Below, one piece after another: positions 1-9,624 of a stretch of DNA of 64,000 nt. The translations under genes and the position numbers were made by a program. Location: assembly GCA_947494305.1 (NCBI GenBank), contig CANLUL010000001.1:1054001-1118000 (forward strand), written 5' to 3'. Each line of letters opens with the position of its first letter. The stretch's first letter is position 1. Below the pieces are notes generated by a model. That model was not told the DNA's origin, did not search any database, and saw nothing but the letters and a program-made list of their open reading frames with translations. This DNA comes from an uncultured Sphingomonadaceae bacterium. GTDB taxonomy: Bacteria > Pseudomonadota > Alphaproteobacteria > Sphingomonadales > Sphingomonadaceae.

Positions 1-42
1 GACGCTCTGGATTGCCGCGTCGCTGCGCTCCTCGCAATGACG
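1..42. repeat. Dispersed palindromic repeat (partial or whole)
   Basis: The first bases contain ATTGC, then a GCG-rich core, then GCAATGACG, an imperfect palindrome with ATTGC/GCAAT arms. This matches a short intergenic repeat type that I recall as common in sphingomonads and other alphaproteobacteria. It ends about 18 bases before the first start codon, just upstream of the GAGGG ribosome binding site. Its left edge may lie outside the window. Confidence 0.5.
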
Positions 43-60
43 AAGAGGGACCTTGCATAA

Positions 61-1005
61 ATGCCAACCGGATTAGTAGCCCTTCTCGATGATGTCGCAG
101 CGATAGCGAAAGTCGCGGCTGCGTCTGTGGACGATATCGGTGCCGCCGCCGCGCGGGCTGGTGCCAAGTCCGCCGGTGTGGTGATTGATGACGCCGCGGT
201 GACACCGACCTATGTCACGGGCTTCCACCCGTCCCGCGAGCTTCCGATGATCTGGAATATCGCCAAGGGGTCGATCAAGAACAAGCTGCTCTTCTTGCTG
301 CCCGCTGCGGTGTTGCTGGGGCAGTTTGCACCGTTTCTGATCCCGTTCATCCTGATCATTGGCGGACTGTTCCTCTGTTATGAAGCGGCGGAGAAGGTGC
401 TGGAATGGCTCCATATTGACGAGAGTACCAAGCATGACGAACCCGCAATACTCGAGGGCGAGGGGCGCGAGGAGGAGATGACCGCCGGTGCGATCCGCAC
501 CGATTTCATCCTGTCCACCGAAATCATGGCCATCGCCCTGTCCGAAGTCACCGAGGAAGTCTGGTGGCAACAGGGGATCATTCTCGCGCTGATCGGCGTG
601 GTTATTACGGTCGTGGTCTATGGCGCGGTGGCGATTATCGTGAAAATGGACGATGTCGGACTGCATCTTGCGACCGAGAAAGAGGGCGCACTGGCGTCGT
701 TCGGGCGTGGTTTGGTGAATTTCATGCCGAAACTACTGACTGCGATTTCGATTATCGGTACGCTGGCGATGGCCTGGGTTGGCGGTGGTTTGCTGGTCCA
801 CAATATCGCAGCGGTGGGCTGGCATGGGCCAGAGCATCTGATCGATATTATCTCGCATCCGCTGGTCGGACTGTTCCCCGAAGGCGGGCAAACATTTGCC
901 AGCGGGATCAGCTTTGCGGTGCTTTCCGGAATCATGGGCGTCGCCATCGGCGCGGTTATCGCACCGCTGGTGCACAAAGTCTTTCCTCATGGAGAAGCAC
1001 ATTGA
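61..1005 (+). CDS. DUF808 family inner-membrane protein (YedI-like)
   Basis: This 314-residue protein has the DUF808 layout: an N-terminal segment rich in Ala and Val beginning MPTGLVALLDDVAAIAK, a conserved stretch around residues 55-70 (FHPSRELPMIWNIAKGS), then several hydrophobic segments near residues 77-107, 172-193, 218-242 and 275-300. E. coli YedI belongs to this family; its biochemical role is unknown. The start is supported by GAGGG about 10 bases upstream. No partner gene is evident; the next gene begins 25 bases downstream and could be co-transcribed. Confidence 0.85.
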   Translation: MPTGLVALLDDVAAIAKVAAASVDDIGAAAARAGAKSAGVVIDDAAVTPTYVTGFHPSRELPMIWNIAKGSIKNKLLFLLPAAVLLGQFAPFLIPFILIIGGLFLCYEAAEKVLEWLHIDESTKHDEPAILEGEGREEEMTAGAIRTDFILSTEIMAIALSEVTEEVWWQQGIILALIGVVITVVVYGAVAIIVKMDDVGLHLATEKEGALASFGRGLVNFMPKLLTAISIIGTLAMAWVGGGLLVHNIAAVGWHGPEHLIDIISHPLVGLFPEGGQTFASGISFAVLSGIMGVAIGAVIAPLVHKVFPHGEAH

Positions 1006-1030
1006 GTTGCCGATCAAAGGTGTCAATCAA

Positions 1031-1267
1031 ATGATTCATTTGGTTACGGTCGGCTTTGCTATCGCGTTTTTTTTACTGGGCAAATCAGTGCGCAATGACC
1101 TGAAGAAGGAACGAAGTACGGTTTATAGTTATCGAGGAACCGACACGGCTTCGCGAAAAAAAGAACCGATAGGTTTTTGGTTCAACGTATGGACGAAGTT
1201 GATCGTTGCCTTAGCTTTAATCGTGACGGTAACGCTAAACCTTTATGTGGAGTTGTTTGAATCATGA
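1031..1267 (+). CDS. Small membrane protein, unknown function
   Basis: A 78-residue protein with a hydrophobic N-terminal segment (about residues 2-15), a basic middle rich in Lys and Arg, and a second hydrophobic segment (about 55-73), so probably two membrane spans. I do not recognise a family. An upstream in-frame ATG at 896 would extend it into the DUF808 gene, but the ATG at 1031 gives a clean membrane-protein N-terminus. Its stop overlaps the next start by four bases (ATGA), which ties it to the methylmalonyl-CoA operon by translational coupling. Confidence 0.6.
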   Translation: MIHLVTVGFAIAFFLLGKSVRNDLKKERSTVYSYRGTDTASRKKEPIGFWFNVWTKLIVALALIVTVTLNLYVELFES

Positions 1268-1698
1268 AACTAGGGCGTATGAACCATATTGGGGTAGCGA
1301 CACCTGACCTTGATGCCTCGATTGCATTTTATCGCGATGTTATGGGCGCAACAGACATTACAGAACCTTTTGTTCTGGAATCGCAAAAAGTCCGCGTCTG
1401 CTTCGTAAATACGCCAGGCCAGGACGGCTCGGAAGGCACGCAGGTCGAGTTGCTGCAACCTACAGAAGCCGATAGCGCTGTCGGAAAATGGCTGGAAAAG
1501 AATCCATTAGGCGGACAACATCATATGTGCTTTGAAGTTCCGGACATTCATGCTGCAAAACAGGAATTTGAGGCGATGGGCAAACGCGTCCTCGGCGAAC
1601 CTCGCATTGGCGCACATGGAACGCTTATCTTTTTTGTGCATCCCAAGGATATGGGCGGGATGCTAACCGAAATTATGGAAACACCAAAGGATCACTAA
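1264..1698 (+). CDS. mce: Methylmalonyl-CoA epimerase
   Basis: Interconverts (S)- and (R)-methylmalonyl-CoA in the cytosol, linking propionyl-CoA carboxylase to the B12-dependent mutase. The 144 residues form two vicinal-oxygen-chelate (glyoxalase-fold) halves. Metal ligands are visible in MNHIGVATPDLD (His near residue 8), QHHMCFEV (His near 84) and LTEIME near the C-terminus. Length fits the family. It overlaps the upstream small membrane gene by four bases and the downstream hydratase by one (TAATG). The mutase two genes later confirms the assignment against other VOC proteins. Confidence 0.93.
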   Translation: MKLGRMNHIGVATPDLDASIAFYRDVMGATDITEPFVLESQKVRVCFVNTPGQDGSEGTQVELLQPTEADSAVGKWLEKNPLGGQHHMCFEVPDIHAAKQEFEAMGKRVLGEPRIGAHGTLIFFVHPKDMGGMLTEIMETPKDH

Positions 1699-2483
1699 TG
1701 ACCTATGAAACAATCAAACTCGACATTGCAGACAATGTCGCGACCATCACGCTGAACAGGCCTGAACGGCTGAATGCCATGCCGCCGCAAATGGCGGAAG
1801 AAATCGGGGATGCTTTGGATCAGATCGGCGATGCGCGCTGTGTCTTGATCACAGGCGAAGGACGGGCCTTTTGCTCGGGAGCAGATTTAGCCGCTCGCGG
1901 AGAAGGTGCTTCGATTACCGGTGGGCAGGGCGCCCATCGCGGTTTAACCCGGTCGTACAATCCGCTGATGATGAAACTGGCAAGGCTGCCAATACCGGTG
2001 GTTACAGCGGTCAATGGTCCTGCTGCTGGTGTCGGTTGCAGTCTCAGTCTGGCCAGCGATTTCACCATCGCCAGCAAATCGGCCTATTTCCTGCAGGCAT
2101 TTGTGAATATCGGTCTGGTTCCAGATGGAGGCGCTTCTTGGATGCTGGCGCGGCTTGTCGGCAAGGCACGGGCGACCGAAATGATGCTGCTCGGGGAAAA
2201 AATCCCGGGAGAAAAAGCAGCAGACTGGGGATTAATCTACAAATGCGTGGAAGATAACGCGTTGATGGACGAAGCCAAGGCACTGGCAGCCCGTCTGGCA
2301 GGCGGTCCCACCGTAGCGCTTGGCCTGATGCGTCAGGGACTGGCAGCAGCCCTCGAAGTAGACTATGCTTCGGCGCTGCGTACGGAGGCGGAAAATCAGA
2401 AGATCGCTGGTGACAGCGCCGATGCCCGTGAAGGTGGAATCGCCTTCCTGCAAAAGCGAAAAGCCGAATTCAAGGGACAGTAA
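1698..2483 (+). CDS. Enoyl-CoA hydratase/isomerase family protein
   Basis: A 261-residue crotonase-fold protein. The oxyanion-hole segments are visible as [14 protein letters not shown] (about residues 55-68) and the [16 protein letters not shown] region (about 105-120), with [16 protein letters not shown] further on. The pattern resembles PaaG/EchA-type enzymes. The exact substrate cannot be read from sequence. Its place between epimerase and mutase, with one-base overlaps on both sides, suggests it feeds short- or branched-chain acyl-CoA degradation into propionyl-CoA metabolism. Confidence 0.85.
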   Translation: MTYETIKLDIADNVATITLNRPERLNAMPPQMAEEIGDALDQIGDARCVLITGEGRAFCSGADLAARGEGASITGGQGAHRGLTRSYNPLMMKLARLPIPVVTAVNGPAAGVGCSLSLASDFTIASKSAYFLQAFVNIGLVPDGGASWMLARLVGKARATEMMLLGEKIPGEKAADWGLIYKCVEDNALMDEAKALAARLAGGPTVALGLMRQGLAAALEVDYASALRTEAENQKIAGDSADAREGGIAFLQKRKAEFKGQ

Positions 2484-4627
2484 TGACCGACAAACCGACG
2501 ACCGAAGACTGGAAAGCGCTCGCTGACAAGGAAGTCAAGGGACGCGACCTAACATGGGAAACGCCAGAAGGTATCGACGTCAAACCGCTTTATACTGCGG
2601 ATGACGCCGGTGACCCGGGACTACCCGGCTTTGGTCCGTTCACCCGGGGCGTGAAGGCCAGCATGTATGCCGGGCGCCCCTGGACGATCCGGCAATATGC
2701 AGGATTTTCGACTGCAGAGGAATCCAATGCCTTTTACCGCCGCAATCTGGCAGCGGGCCAAAAAGGACTGTCGGTAGCTTTCGATCTGGCCACACATCGC
2801 GGCTATGACAGCGACCATCCGCGGGTTGTAGGCGATGTAGGCAAGGCCGGCGTTGCGATTGATAGCATCGAGGATATGAAAATCCTCTTCGATCAGATCC
2901 CGCTCGATCAAATGTCGGTTTCCATGACGATGAACGGTGCGGTTATTCCCTGTCTTGCCTTCTACATCATCGCGGCGGAAGAGCAGGGAGTTTCTCAGGA
3001 CAAACTCTCCGGCACAATCCAGAATGATATTCTCAAAGAATTTATGGTGCGCAACACTTATATCTATCCGCCAGCACCGAGCATGCGGATCATTTCGGAT
3101 ATTATTACCTACACTTCCGAACATATGCCAAAGTTTAACAGCATATCGATCAGCGGCTATCACATGCACGAAGCTGGCGCGACCGCGGTTCAGGAGCTGG
3201 CCTTCACCATTGCGGATGGCAAAGAATATGCCAAATCTGCGATGGCAACGGGGCTCGATATTGACGCTTTTGCAGGACGTTTAAGCTTTTTCTTCGGAAT
3301 CGGTATGAACTTCTTCATGGAGGTCGCCAAGCTCCGAGCCGCGCGAACATTGTGGCACCGTGTGATGGAAGACCTGGGAGCAAAATCAGAGCGGTCCAAA
3401 ATGCTTCGGACGCACTGTCAGACTTCCGGCGTTTCGCTAACCGAGCAAGATCCTTACAATAACGTAATCCGCACAACGATCGAAGCAATGGCCGCGACAC
3501 TGGGTGGCACGCAATCACTCCATACCAACGCATTGGACGAAGCCATAGCGCTTCCCACCGACTTTTCAGCCCGGATCGCGCGCAATACCCAAATTGTACT
3601 GCAAGAAGAAGCGGGCATTACCAAGGTCGTCGATCCGCTCGGCGGAAGTTACTACATCGAAGCGCTCACCCAGGAGCTGGTCGATAAAGCCTGGGAGATT
3701 ATCGAGCGGGTGGATAGCGAAGGCGGAATGGCAAAGGCCGTTGCCGATGGCTGGCCGAAAGCGATGATCGAAGAGGCGGCAGCCAGACGGCAAGCAGCCG
3801 TAGACAAGGGCGATGCGGTCATCGTCGGTGTAAACAAATACACGCTGGAAGATGAAGAACAGCTTGAAACGCTGGATATCGACAATGCCAAAGTACGCCA
3901 AAGCCAGATAGCACGTTTGGATAAAATGCGCGCTGATCGGGATGAGGATGCCTGTCAGGCGGCTCTTACAGCGCTCACTGAAGGGGCGAAAGGCGGCGGA
4001 AATGTATTGGCGCTGGCGGTTGACGCTGCACGGGAGCGGGCTTCGCTGGGCGAAATATCAGACGCTATGGAGACTGTTTTCGGACGCTATGAAACACGCC
4101 CGACGCCCGTAAAAGGCATATATGGTGCTGCTTATGAAGGCGATGCACGATATGCGATGGTGATTGATGGGGTGGATGCAGTATCCCAGCGTCTGGGCCG
4201 CAAACCCAAAATCCTGGTCGCGAAAATGGGACAGGACGGACATGATCGCGGGGCCAATGTGGTCTCCAGCGCCTTTACCGATATGGGTTTTGATGTGATT
4301 TCCGGTCCATTGTTCCAAACACCACGCGAAACCGCCGATCTGGCCCTGTCCGAAGACGTGGATGCGGTTGGCGCCTCCAGTTTAGCCGCAGGTCATAAGA
4401 CCCTTATCCCCGAACTTATCAACATTATGAAAGACGCGGGACGCGGCGATATCAAGGTTTTTGCAGGAGGCGTCATCCCGCCACAGGACTATGAATTTCT
4501 GCGCAATTCCGGCGTCGTTGGAATCTATGGACCCGGCAGCAATATTGTGGAATGCGCAGCGGACATACTGAGGCTGCTGGGGCATAATATGCCACCTGAA
4601 GGCGAGATTGAGGAAGCTGCGGAGTGA
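2483..4627 (+). CDS. scpA: Methylmalonyl-CoA mutase, single-chain catalytic plus B12 domain
   Basis: Isomerises (R)-methylmalonyl-CoA to succinyl-CoA using adenosylcobalamin. At 714 residues it carries both the N-terminal substrate barrel ([20 protein letters not shown] near 65-85) and a C-terminal cobalamin-binding domain with the DxHxxG box at Asp585, His587 and Gly590; [12 protein letters not shown] and the GG loop follow. It overlaps the hydratase upstream and bioB downstream. The need for B12 fits the cobalamin-riboswitch uptake unit at 21847-24618. A dedicated chaperone GTPase (MeaB/ArgK) is not in the window. Confidence 0.96.
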   Translation: MTDKPTTEDWKALADKEVKGRDLTWETPEGIDVKPLYTADDAGDPGLPGFGPFTRGVKASMYAGRPWTIRQYAGFSTAEESNAFYRRNLAAGQKGLSVAFDLATHRGYDSDHPRVVGDVGKAGVAIDSIEDMKILFDQIPLDQMSVSMTMNGAVIPCLAFYIIAAEEQGVSQDKLSGTIQNDILKEFMVRNTYIYPPAPSMRIISDIITYTSEHMPKFNSISISGYHMHEAGATAVQELAFTIADGKEYAKSAMATGLDIDAFAGRLSFFFGIGMNFFMEVAKLRAARTLWHRVMEDLGAKSERSKMLRTHCQTSGVSLTEQDPYNNVIRTTIEAMAATLGGTQSLHTNALDEAIALPTDFSARIARNTQIVLQEEAGITKVVDPLGGSYYIEALTQELVDKAWEIIERVDSEGGMAKAVADGWPKAMIEEAAARRQAAVDKGDAVIVGVNKYTLEDEEQLETLDIDNAKVRQSQIARLDKMRADRDEDACQAALTALTEGAKGGGNVLALAVDAARERASLGEISDAMETVFGRYETRPTPVKGIYGAAYEGDARYAMVIDGVDAVSQRLGRKPKILVAKMGQDGHDRGANVVSSAFTDMGFDVISGPLFQTPRETADLALSEDVDAVGASSLAAGHKTLIPELINIMKDAGRGDIKVFAGGVIPPQDYEFLRNSGVVGIYGPGSNIVECAADILRLLGHNMPPEGEIEEAAE

Positions 4628-5661
4628 ACGACATTCGAACGGACTGGACCCGCGAAGAAATTGCGGTTCTTTTTGACCTGCCATTTACTGAACTGCTGTT
4701 TCAGGCTGCAACAGCCCATCGCGCCTATCACAAGCCCGATGAAGTGCAGTTGTGTACCTTGCTTTCGATTAAAACAGGCGGTTGCCCGGAAGATTGCGGC
4801 TATTGCAGTCAATCCGTCCATGCGGATAGCGGTGTCGAAGCCACCAAGTTGATGGATGTACGGCAGGTACTTCAAGGTGCAGCGCAGGCCAAAGATGCGG
4901 GATCACAACGCTTCTGCATGGGCGCGGCATGGCGTAATCCCAAGGATCGCGACATGCCAGCGATTGTCGAGATTGTAAAAGGCGTGCGCGATATGGGGAT
5001 GGAAACCTGCATGACGCTGGGCATGTTGACGCCGAAACAGGCCGATATGCTGGCCGAGGCCGGGCTCGATTATTATAATCACAATATCGACAGCAGCCCT
5101 GAATATTATGAAAAGGCGATCTCCACGCGCAAGATGGAGGACCGGCTCGATACGCTACAAAATGTGCGGGATAGCGGGATCAATGTCTGCTCCGGCGGGA
5201 TTATCGGCATGGGCGAAACACGCGAAGATCGCGTGGGTTTTGTGCATACGCTGGCGACGCTGGAACAGCATCCGGAAAGCGTGCCCGTTAACGCCCTTGT
5301 GCCGGTCAAAGGTACAATCTTGGGCGATATGCTGGCCGACACGCCCATGGCAAAGATCGACGATATCGAATTTGTTCGCACGGTAGCCGTAGCGCGGATA
5401 ACCATGCCGAAATCCATGGTTCGCTTGAGCGCAGGTCGCGAAAGCATGAGTGAGGCAACACAGGCCTTGTGCTTCATGGCAGGAGCGAATTCGATCTTTA
5501 CCGGCGACAAGCTGCTAACCGCGCCCAATGCGGGCGATGATAGCGATGCGGCATTGTTTGAGCGGTTGGGGTTAAAGGCGCTGGAAGGGGAAGAGCCTAT
5601 GCGGGCGGAGAAAAGCCCTGACAGCCGTCAAAACAACATCCATCAAGAGGCGCTGGTTTGA
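4624..5661 (+). CDS. bioB: Biotin synthase
   Basis: Radical-SAM enzyme inserting sulfur into dethiobiotin. The 345-residue protein has the CxxxCxxC [4Fe-4S] motif at Cys54, Cys58 and Cys61 and later Cys residues ([25 protein letters not shown]) plus RLSAGRE that position the [2Fe-2S] sulfur donor in known BioB proteins. GTG start overlaps the mutase stop (GTGA). No other bio genes are nearby; instead it lies two genes before the biotin-carrying carboxylase subunit, its likely client. Confidence 0.96.
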   Translation: MNDIRTDWTREEIAVLFDLPFTELLFQAATAHRAYHKPDEVQLCTLLSIKTGGCPEDCGYCSQSVHADSGVEATKLMDVRQVLQGAAQAKDAGSQRFCMGAAWRNPKDRDMPAIVEIVKGVRDMGMETCMTLGMLTPKQADMLAEAGLDYYNHNIDSSPEYYEKAISTRKMEDRLDTLQNVRDSGINVCSGGIIGMGETREDRVGFVHTLATLEQHPESVPVNALVPVKGTILGDMLADTPMAKIDDIEFVRTVAVARITMPKSMVRLSAGRESMSEATQALCFMAGANSIFTGDKLLTAPNAGDDSDAALFERLGLKALEGEEPMRAEKSPDSRQNNIHQEALV

Positions 5662-5921
5662 GCAAACGTCCTGTCTTGATAACCTTAATTTACTGGGGCG
5701 TGGTTGGTCTGATGCAATTTGCGCCATGGTTCACTTGCGGATTTGGTGCAGGGCATGATGAAGCCAGTAACCTGATCATTTCTGATTGCCACGCAGATGC
5801 CAGACAAGGCCTGACGCTATTCAATACAATCAGCATTCTCGTCTACTCGTTTTTGGCTGTGTCAACGATACAGTCGCTACGCCGAACCCAGAATGATCAC
5901 ATTATGGAAAACGAAAGCTAA
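5658..5921 (+). CDS. Small membrane protein, unknown function
   Basis: An 87-residue protein with two hydrophobic segments, about residues 7-27 and 53-70, joined by a loop containing two Cys residues (FTCGFGAG and ISDCHADA). No family recognised. The TTG start overlaps the bioB stop (TTGA) and its stop is directly before the carboxylase start, so it is part of the operon. A role in the carboxylase step or in metabolite transport would be a guess. Confidence 0.6.
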   Translation: MSKRPVLITLIYWGVVGLMQFAPWFTCGFGAGHDEASNLIISDCHADARQGLTLFNTISILVYSFLAVSTIQSLRRTQNDHIMENES

Positions 5922-5922
5922 T

Positions 5923-7944
5923 ATGTTCAAAAAAATTCTAATCGCAAACCGGGGTGAAATCGCCTGTCGGGTTATCAAAACCGCCAAGAAAATGGGTATT
6001 GCCACGGTCGCGGTTTATTCCGATGCCGATGCGCGGGCACCATTTGTCAAAATGGCGGATGAAGCGGTGCACATTGGTCCGCCGCCTGCCAATGAATCCT
6101 ATCTGCTCGCGGACAAAATTATCGCGGCGTGCAAGGAAACCGGCGCAGAGGCGGTTCATCCGGGCTATGGCTTTCTCTCCGAGCGCGCGTCTTTTGTTGA
6201 GGAACTTGAGAAAAACGATATCGCCTTTATTGGCCCGCCCCCCAATGCCATCGCGGCTATGGGCGATAAGATTGAGTCCAAGAAACTCGCTCTGGAGGCG
6301 GGCGTCAATGTTGTTCCTGGCTTTGTCGGTGAAATCAACGATACCGATCATGCCGTCGAGATTTCCAACGATATTGGTTATCCGGTGATGATGAAGGCCT
6401 CTGCCGGCGGCGGCGGCAAGGGTATGCGTCTGGCCTATAGCGAAAAAGATGTGCGCGAAGGCTTTGAGGCAACCAAGCGTGAAGGTCTGAACTCATTCGG
6501 TGATGACCGTGTGTTCATCGAGAAGTTTATCGAAGACCCTCGTCATATTGAAATCCAGATCCTGGGCGATAAACATGGCAATATCGTCTATCTCAATGAG
6601 CGCGAATGTTCGATTCAGCGGCGCCACCAGAAAGTGGTTGAAGAGGCTCCATCACCATTTGTTACGCCCAAAATGCGCAAAGCCATGGGCGAACAATGTG
6701 TCGCGCTTTCCGCTGCCGTGGATTATCACAGCGCCGGTACCGTGGAACTCATCGTATCCGGTGCAGATACGACCGGTGAGAGCTTTTACTTTCTTGAAAT
6801 GAACACCCGGTTGCAAGTCGAACACCCGGTAACCGAAGCCATTACCGGTGTCGATCTGGTCGAACAGATGATCCGTGTGGCTGCGGGTGAAAAGCTGCCC
6901 ATGACACAGGATGACATTGGCATTGACGGTTGGGCAATTGAAAACCGGGTTTATGCGGAAGATCCTTATCGCGGGTTCCTACCCTCTACCGGACGTTTGG
7001 TGGAATATCATCCACCGCTCGAAGGCTGGACCGACGATGGTCAAGCCAACGGCCGCCGCGGCGTTGATGGCGTGCGCGTCGATGACGGTGTCTATCATGG
7101 CGGTGAAGTGAGCATCTATTATGATCCGATGATTGCCAAGTTGATTACCTGGGGCAAAACACGAGATGAGGCAGCGGACAAACAGATCGCAGCACTAGAC
7201 GCATTTCAACTGGAAGGCCTTGGCCATAATATCGATTTTCTATCGGCATTGATGCAGCACGCACGTTTTCGTTCTGGCGAAATGACAACGGGTTTCATTG
7301 CCGAAGAATATCCCGAAGGGTTTGATGGCGCACCGGCTTCTGAGGAATTGCTTCGTAATTTGGCGGCAATATCCGCTTTTGCCGGCGCAGCGCATGCCGA
7401 TCGTGCGCGACGGGTAGACAATCAATTGGGAGATCAACTGGATCCACCATCACAATGGCAGGTCAAGATAGGCGACAGCATCCAAATGGTAGAGCTGTCT
7501 GAAGACGGTATTGACGTGGATGGTCAGGAAGTGGACCTGTCTGCTGAATATACGCCCGGAGATAAGCTGATCGAGACTAAATTTGGCGACGAAACGTTGT
7601 TTGTTAAGATCAGTAAAACCACAACTGGTTTTGCCATGAACACCAGAGGCGCCAAGTTTGAAGTCCGGGTCTTGCCTGCAAGTATCGCTCAACATGCGGT
7701 TCATATGATCGAAAAGATTCCGCCTGATCTGTCAAAATATCTGCTTTGCCCAATGCCGGGCCTGTTGGTCGCTCTACATGTAGGTGAGGGCGACAAGGTG
7801 GAAGAAGGGCAACCACTTGCGGTTGTAGAAGCCATGAAAATGGAAAATATTCTGCGTGCCGAGAAAAACGGCGTGGTAAAATCGGTTGAGGCTAAACAAG
7901 GGGATAGCCTTGCCGTGGATGCAGTGATACTCGAACTGGAATGA
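5923..7944 (+). CDS. pccA: Propionyl/acetyl-CoA carboxylase alpha subunit (biotin carboxylase plus biotin carrier)
   Basis: Carboxylates biotin with ATP and bicarbonate and carries it to the beta subunit, which makes methylmalonyl-CoA. The 673 residues contain the biotin carboxylase domain (start MFKKILIANRGEIACRVI; ATP-grasp loop SAGGGGKGMR), a middle domain, and a C-terminal biotinyl domain with EAMKM, Lys639 being the attachment site. Start chosen at 5923 because it matches the family N-terminus; an upstream in-frame ATG lies inside the previous gene. The beta subunit gene is not in the window. Operon context favours propionyl-CoA over 3-methylcrotonyl-CoA as substrate. Confidence 0.9.
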   Translation: MFKKILIANRGEIACRVIKTAKKMGIATVAVYSDADARAPFVKMADEAVHIGPPPANESYLLADKIIAACKETGAEAVHPGYGFLSERASFVEELEKNDIAFIGPPPNAIAAMGDKIESKKLALEAGVNVVPGFVGEINDTDHAVEISNDIGYPVMMKASAGGGGKGMRLAYSEKDVREGFEATKREGLNSFGDDRVFIEKFIEDPRHIEIQILGDKHGNIVYLNERECSIQRRHQKVVEEAPSPFVTPKMRKAMGEQCVALSAAVDYHSAGTVELIVSGADTTGESFYFLEMNTRLQVEHPVTEAITGVDLVEQMIRVAAGEKLPMTQDDIGIDGWAIENRVYAEDPYRGFLPSTGRLVEYHPPLEGWTDDGQANGRRGVDGVRVDDGVYHGGEVSIYYDPMIAKLITWGKTRDEAADKQIAALDAFQLEGLGHNIDFLSALMQHARFRSGEMTTGFIAEEYPEGFDGAPASEELLRNLAAISAFAGAAHADRARRVDNQLGDQLDPPSQWQVKIGDSIQMVELSEDGIDVDGQEVDLSAEYTPGDKLIETKFGDETLFVKISKTTTGFAMNTRGAKFEVRVLPASIAQHAVHMIEKIPPDLSKYLLCPMPGLLVALHVGEGDKVEEGQPLAVVEAMKMENILRAEKNGVVKSVEAKQGDSLAVDAVILELE

Positions 7945-7967
7945 TAAAAGCCTTGGGGAGGGCATGA

Positions 7968-9605
7968 ATGGCCAGTGAAGCAGCGATAGCAGGACAGCGG
8001 GAACCGACTGACAAGGAAATCCGCCTTGTCATTGGCGCATCTTCTGCCGGGACTATTTTCGAATGGTATGATTTTTTCATCTACGGCACGCTGTTTTATA
8101 TTATCGGCCCGACGTTTTTCCCGAGCGGGAATGAAACGCTCGAAATCTTAATGGTTTGGGCCACATTTGCCATCGGCTTTGGTTTCCGACCGGTTGGCGC
8201 GGTGTTATTTGGTTTTCTTGGCGATAAATTGGGGCGAAAATATACGTTTCTCGTCACGGTAACGCTCATGGGAATAGCAACCGCTGGCGTCGGCCTGATA
8301 CCCAGCGCGGAAAGCATAGGACTTTGGGCTCCCGCCATCGTTATCTTTCTGCGCGTATTGCAAGGCCTTGCACTTGGCGGAGAATATGGTGGTGCGGCTA
8401 TCTATGTCGCGGAACATGCTCCGACTGAAAAACGTGGCTATTATACGAGCTATATTCAAGCCAGCGTAGCGGGCGGTTTTGTTCTTTCCATTGGCGTGGT
8501 GCTGGCCTGCCGATTTTTGATCCCCGAGGCAGAGTTTAACGCCTGGGGATGGCGCGTACCGTTTCTATTGTCGATTATCCTATTGGGAATATCTCTCTGG
8601 ATGCGATTGAAATTGAACGAGAGTCCCGTTTTTCAAGCGATGAAAGCTGCCGGTGAAACTGCTGGCAATCCGTTTGTTGAAAGCTTCACGTATCCGGGTA
8701 ACAAAAAGCGTATATTTGTCGCTTTGTTCGGTATTACCGGCGTTCTTACGACGATTTGGTATACCGCCTTTTTCTCTGGCATGTCATTCCTGCGCGGACC
8801 GATGAACATGGAAGCGTTGACGGTTGATCTTATCCTGTTCTTTGCAGGATTAATTGCCATGTCATTCTATTTGATGGTCGGCAAATGGTCCGACAAGGTT
8901 GGACGCAAAAAACCTATTGTCGTTGGCGCGCTGTTGTCGTTGCTTTTATTGTTCCCGGCATTTTGGGGATTAGGACATTTTGCCAACCCGGGTCTTTCAC
9001 AAGCCGCCGAAGCCAATCCCGTTCGCGTCGAAGGCAGTGCATGCAGTACCGATCCCTTCGCGGAACTGTTTAACCGTGAACAGAGCGATTGCGGCAAGAT
9101 TCTGGAGACACTGACCTCCGCTGGCGTAGCTTATGATCTGGCCGATAGTGACGGTTTAAAGATGAGCGCTGGCGGCAATGAAATTGCAATTGATACAGCC
9201 TGGTTATCCGATGGTGCGGCACGCAGCGCAGGCATAAGAGAAGCGCTCAGTAATTATGGATATGATTTTGCCAAGCAACAGCCAGGCGTAGGCAGCATAT
9301 TGGGCATTGTCGCAATTCTGCTCGTGCTCGGTATATTAAGCGCGCTGACTTATGGATCGGTCGCCGCGCTTCTATCAGAAATGTTCCCACCAAAGATTCG
9401 CTATAGTAGTATGTCGATACCGTATCATATTGGTGCGGGCTACCTGGGCGGTTTTCTGCCGCTGATAGCCGGTTATATCGTGGCGCGATCTGGTGATATT
9501 TACGCGGGTCTCTGGTACACGTGGGTCGTGGTGGCATTTGGTGTCATCGTAGCATGGTGGGGCATTCCCAATGATCCAGAGGCTGCCCTCGACGAAGCTC
9601 CCTAA
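7968..9605 (+). CDS. MFS metabolite:H+ symporter (MHS family) with large internal insertion
   Basis: A 545-residue inner-membrane carrier. Signature segments are FEWYDFFIYGTL (residues 31-42), the loop GDKLGRK (85-91), RVLQGLALGGEYGGAAIY (129-146), and the second loop GKWSDKVGRKK. These mark the ProP/KgtP-like metabolite:H+ symporters for carboxylates or betaines. Usual length is about 430-450; the extra length is a soluble segment at about residues 339-440 with Cys359 and Cys375. It lies 23 bases after pccA, so it may import an acid degraded by this operon. Substrate unknown. Confidence 0.88.
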   Translation: MASEAAIAGQREPTDKEIRLVIGASSAGTIFEWYDFFIYGTLFYIIGPTFFPSGNETLEILMVWATFAIGFGFRPVGAVLFGFLGDKLGRKYTFLVTVTLMGIATAGVGLIPSAESIGLWAPAIVIFLRVLQGLALGGEYGGAAIYVAEHAPTEKRGYYTSYIQASVAGGFVLSIGVVLACRFLIPEAEFNAWGWRVPFLLSIILLGISLWMRLKLNESPVFQAMKAAGETAGNPFVESFTYPGNKKRIFVALFGITGVLTTIWYTAFFSGMSFLRGPMNMEALTVDLILFFAGLIAMSFYLMVGKWSDKVGRKKPIVVGALLSLLLLFPAFWGLGHFANPGLSQAAEANPVRVEGSACSTDPFAELFNREQSDCGKILETLTSAGVAYDLADSDGLKMSAGGNEIAIDTAWLSDGAARSAGIREALSNYGYDFAKQQPGVGSILGIVAILLVLGILSALTYGSVAALLSEMFPPKIRYSSMSIPYHIGAGYLGGFLPLIAGYIVARSGDIYAGLWYTWVVVAFGVIVAWWGIPNDPEAALDEAP

Positions 9606-9624
9606 ATTCACTATCGCTGCCGAT

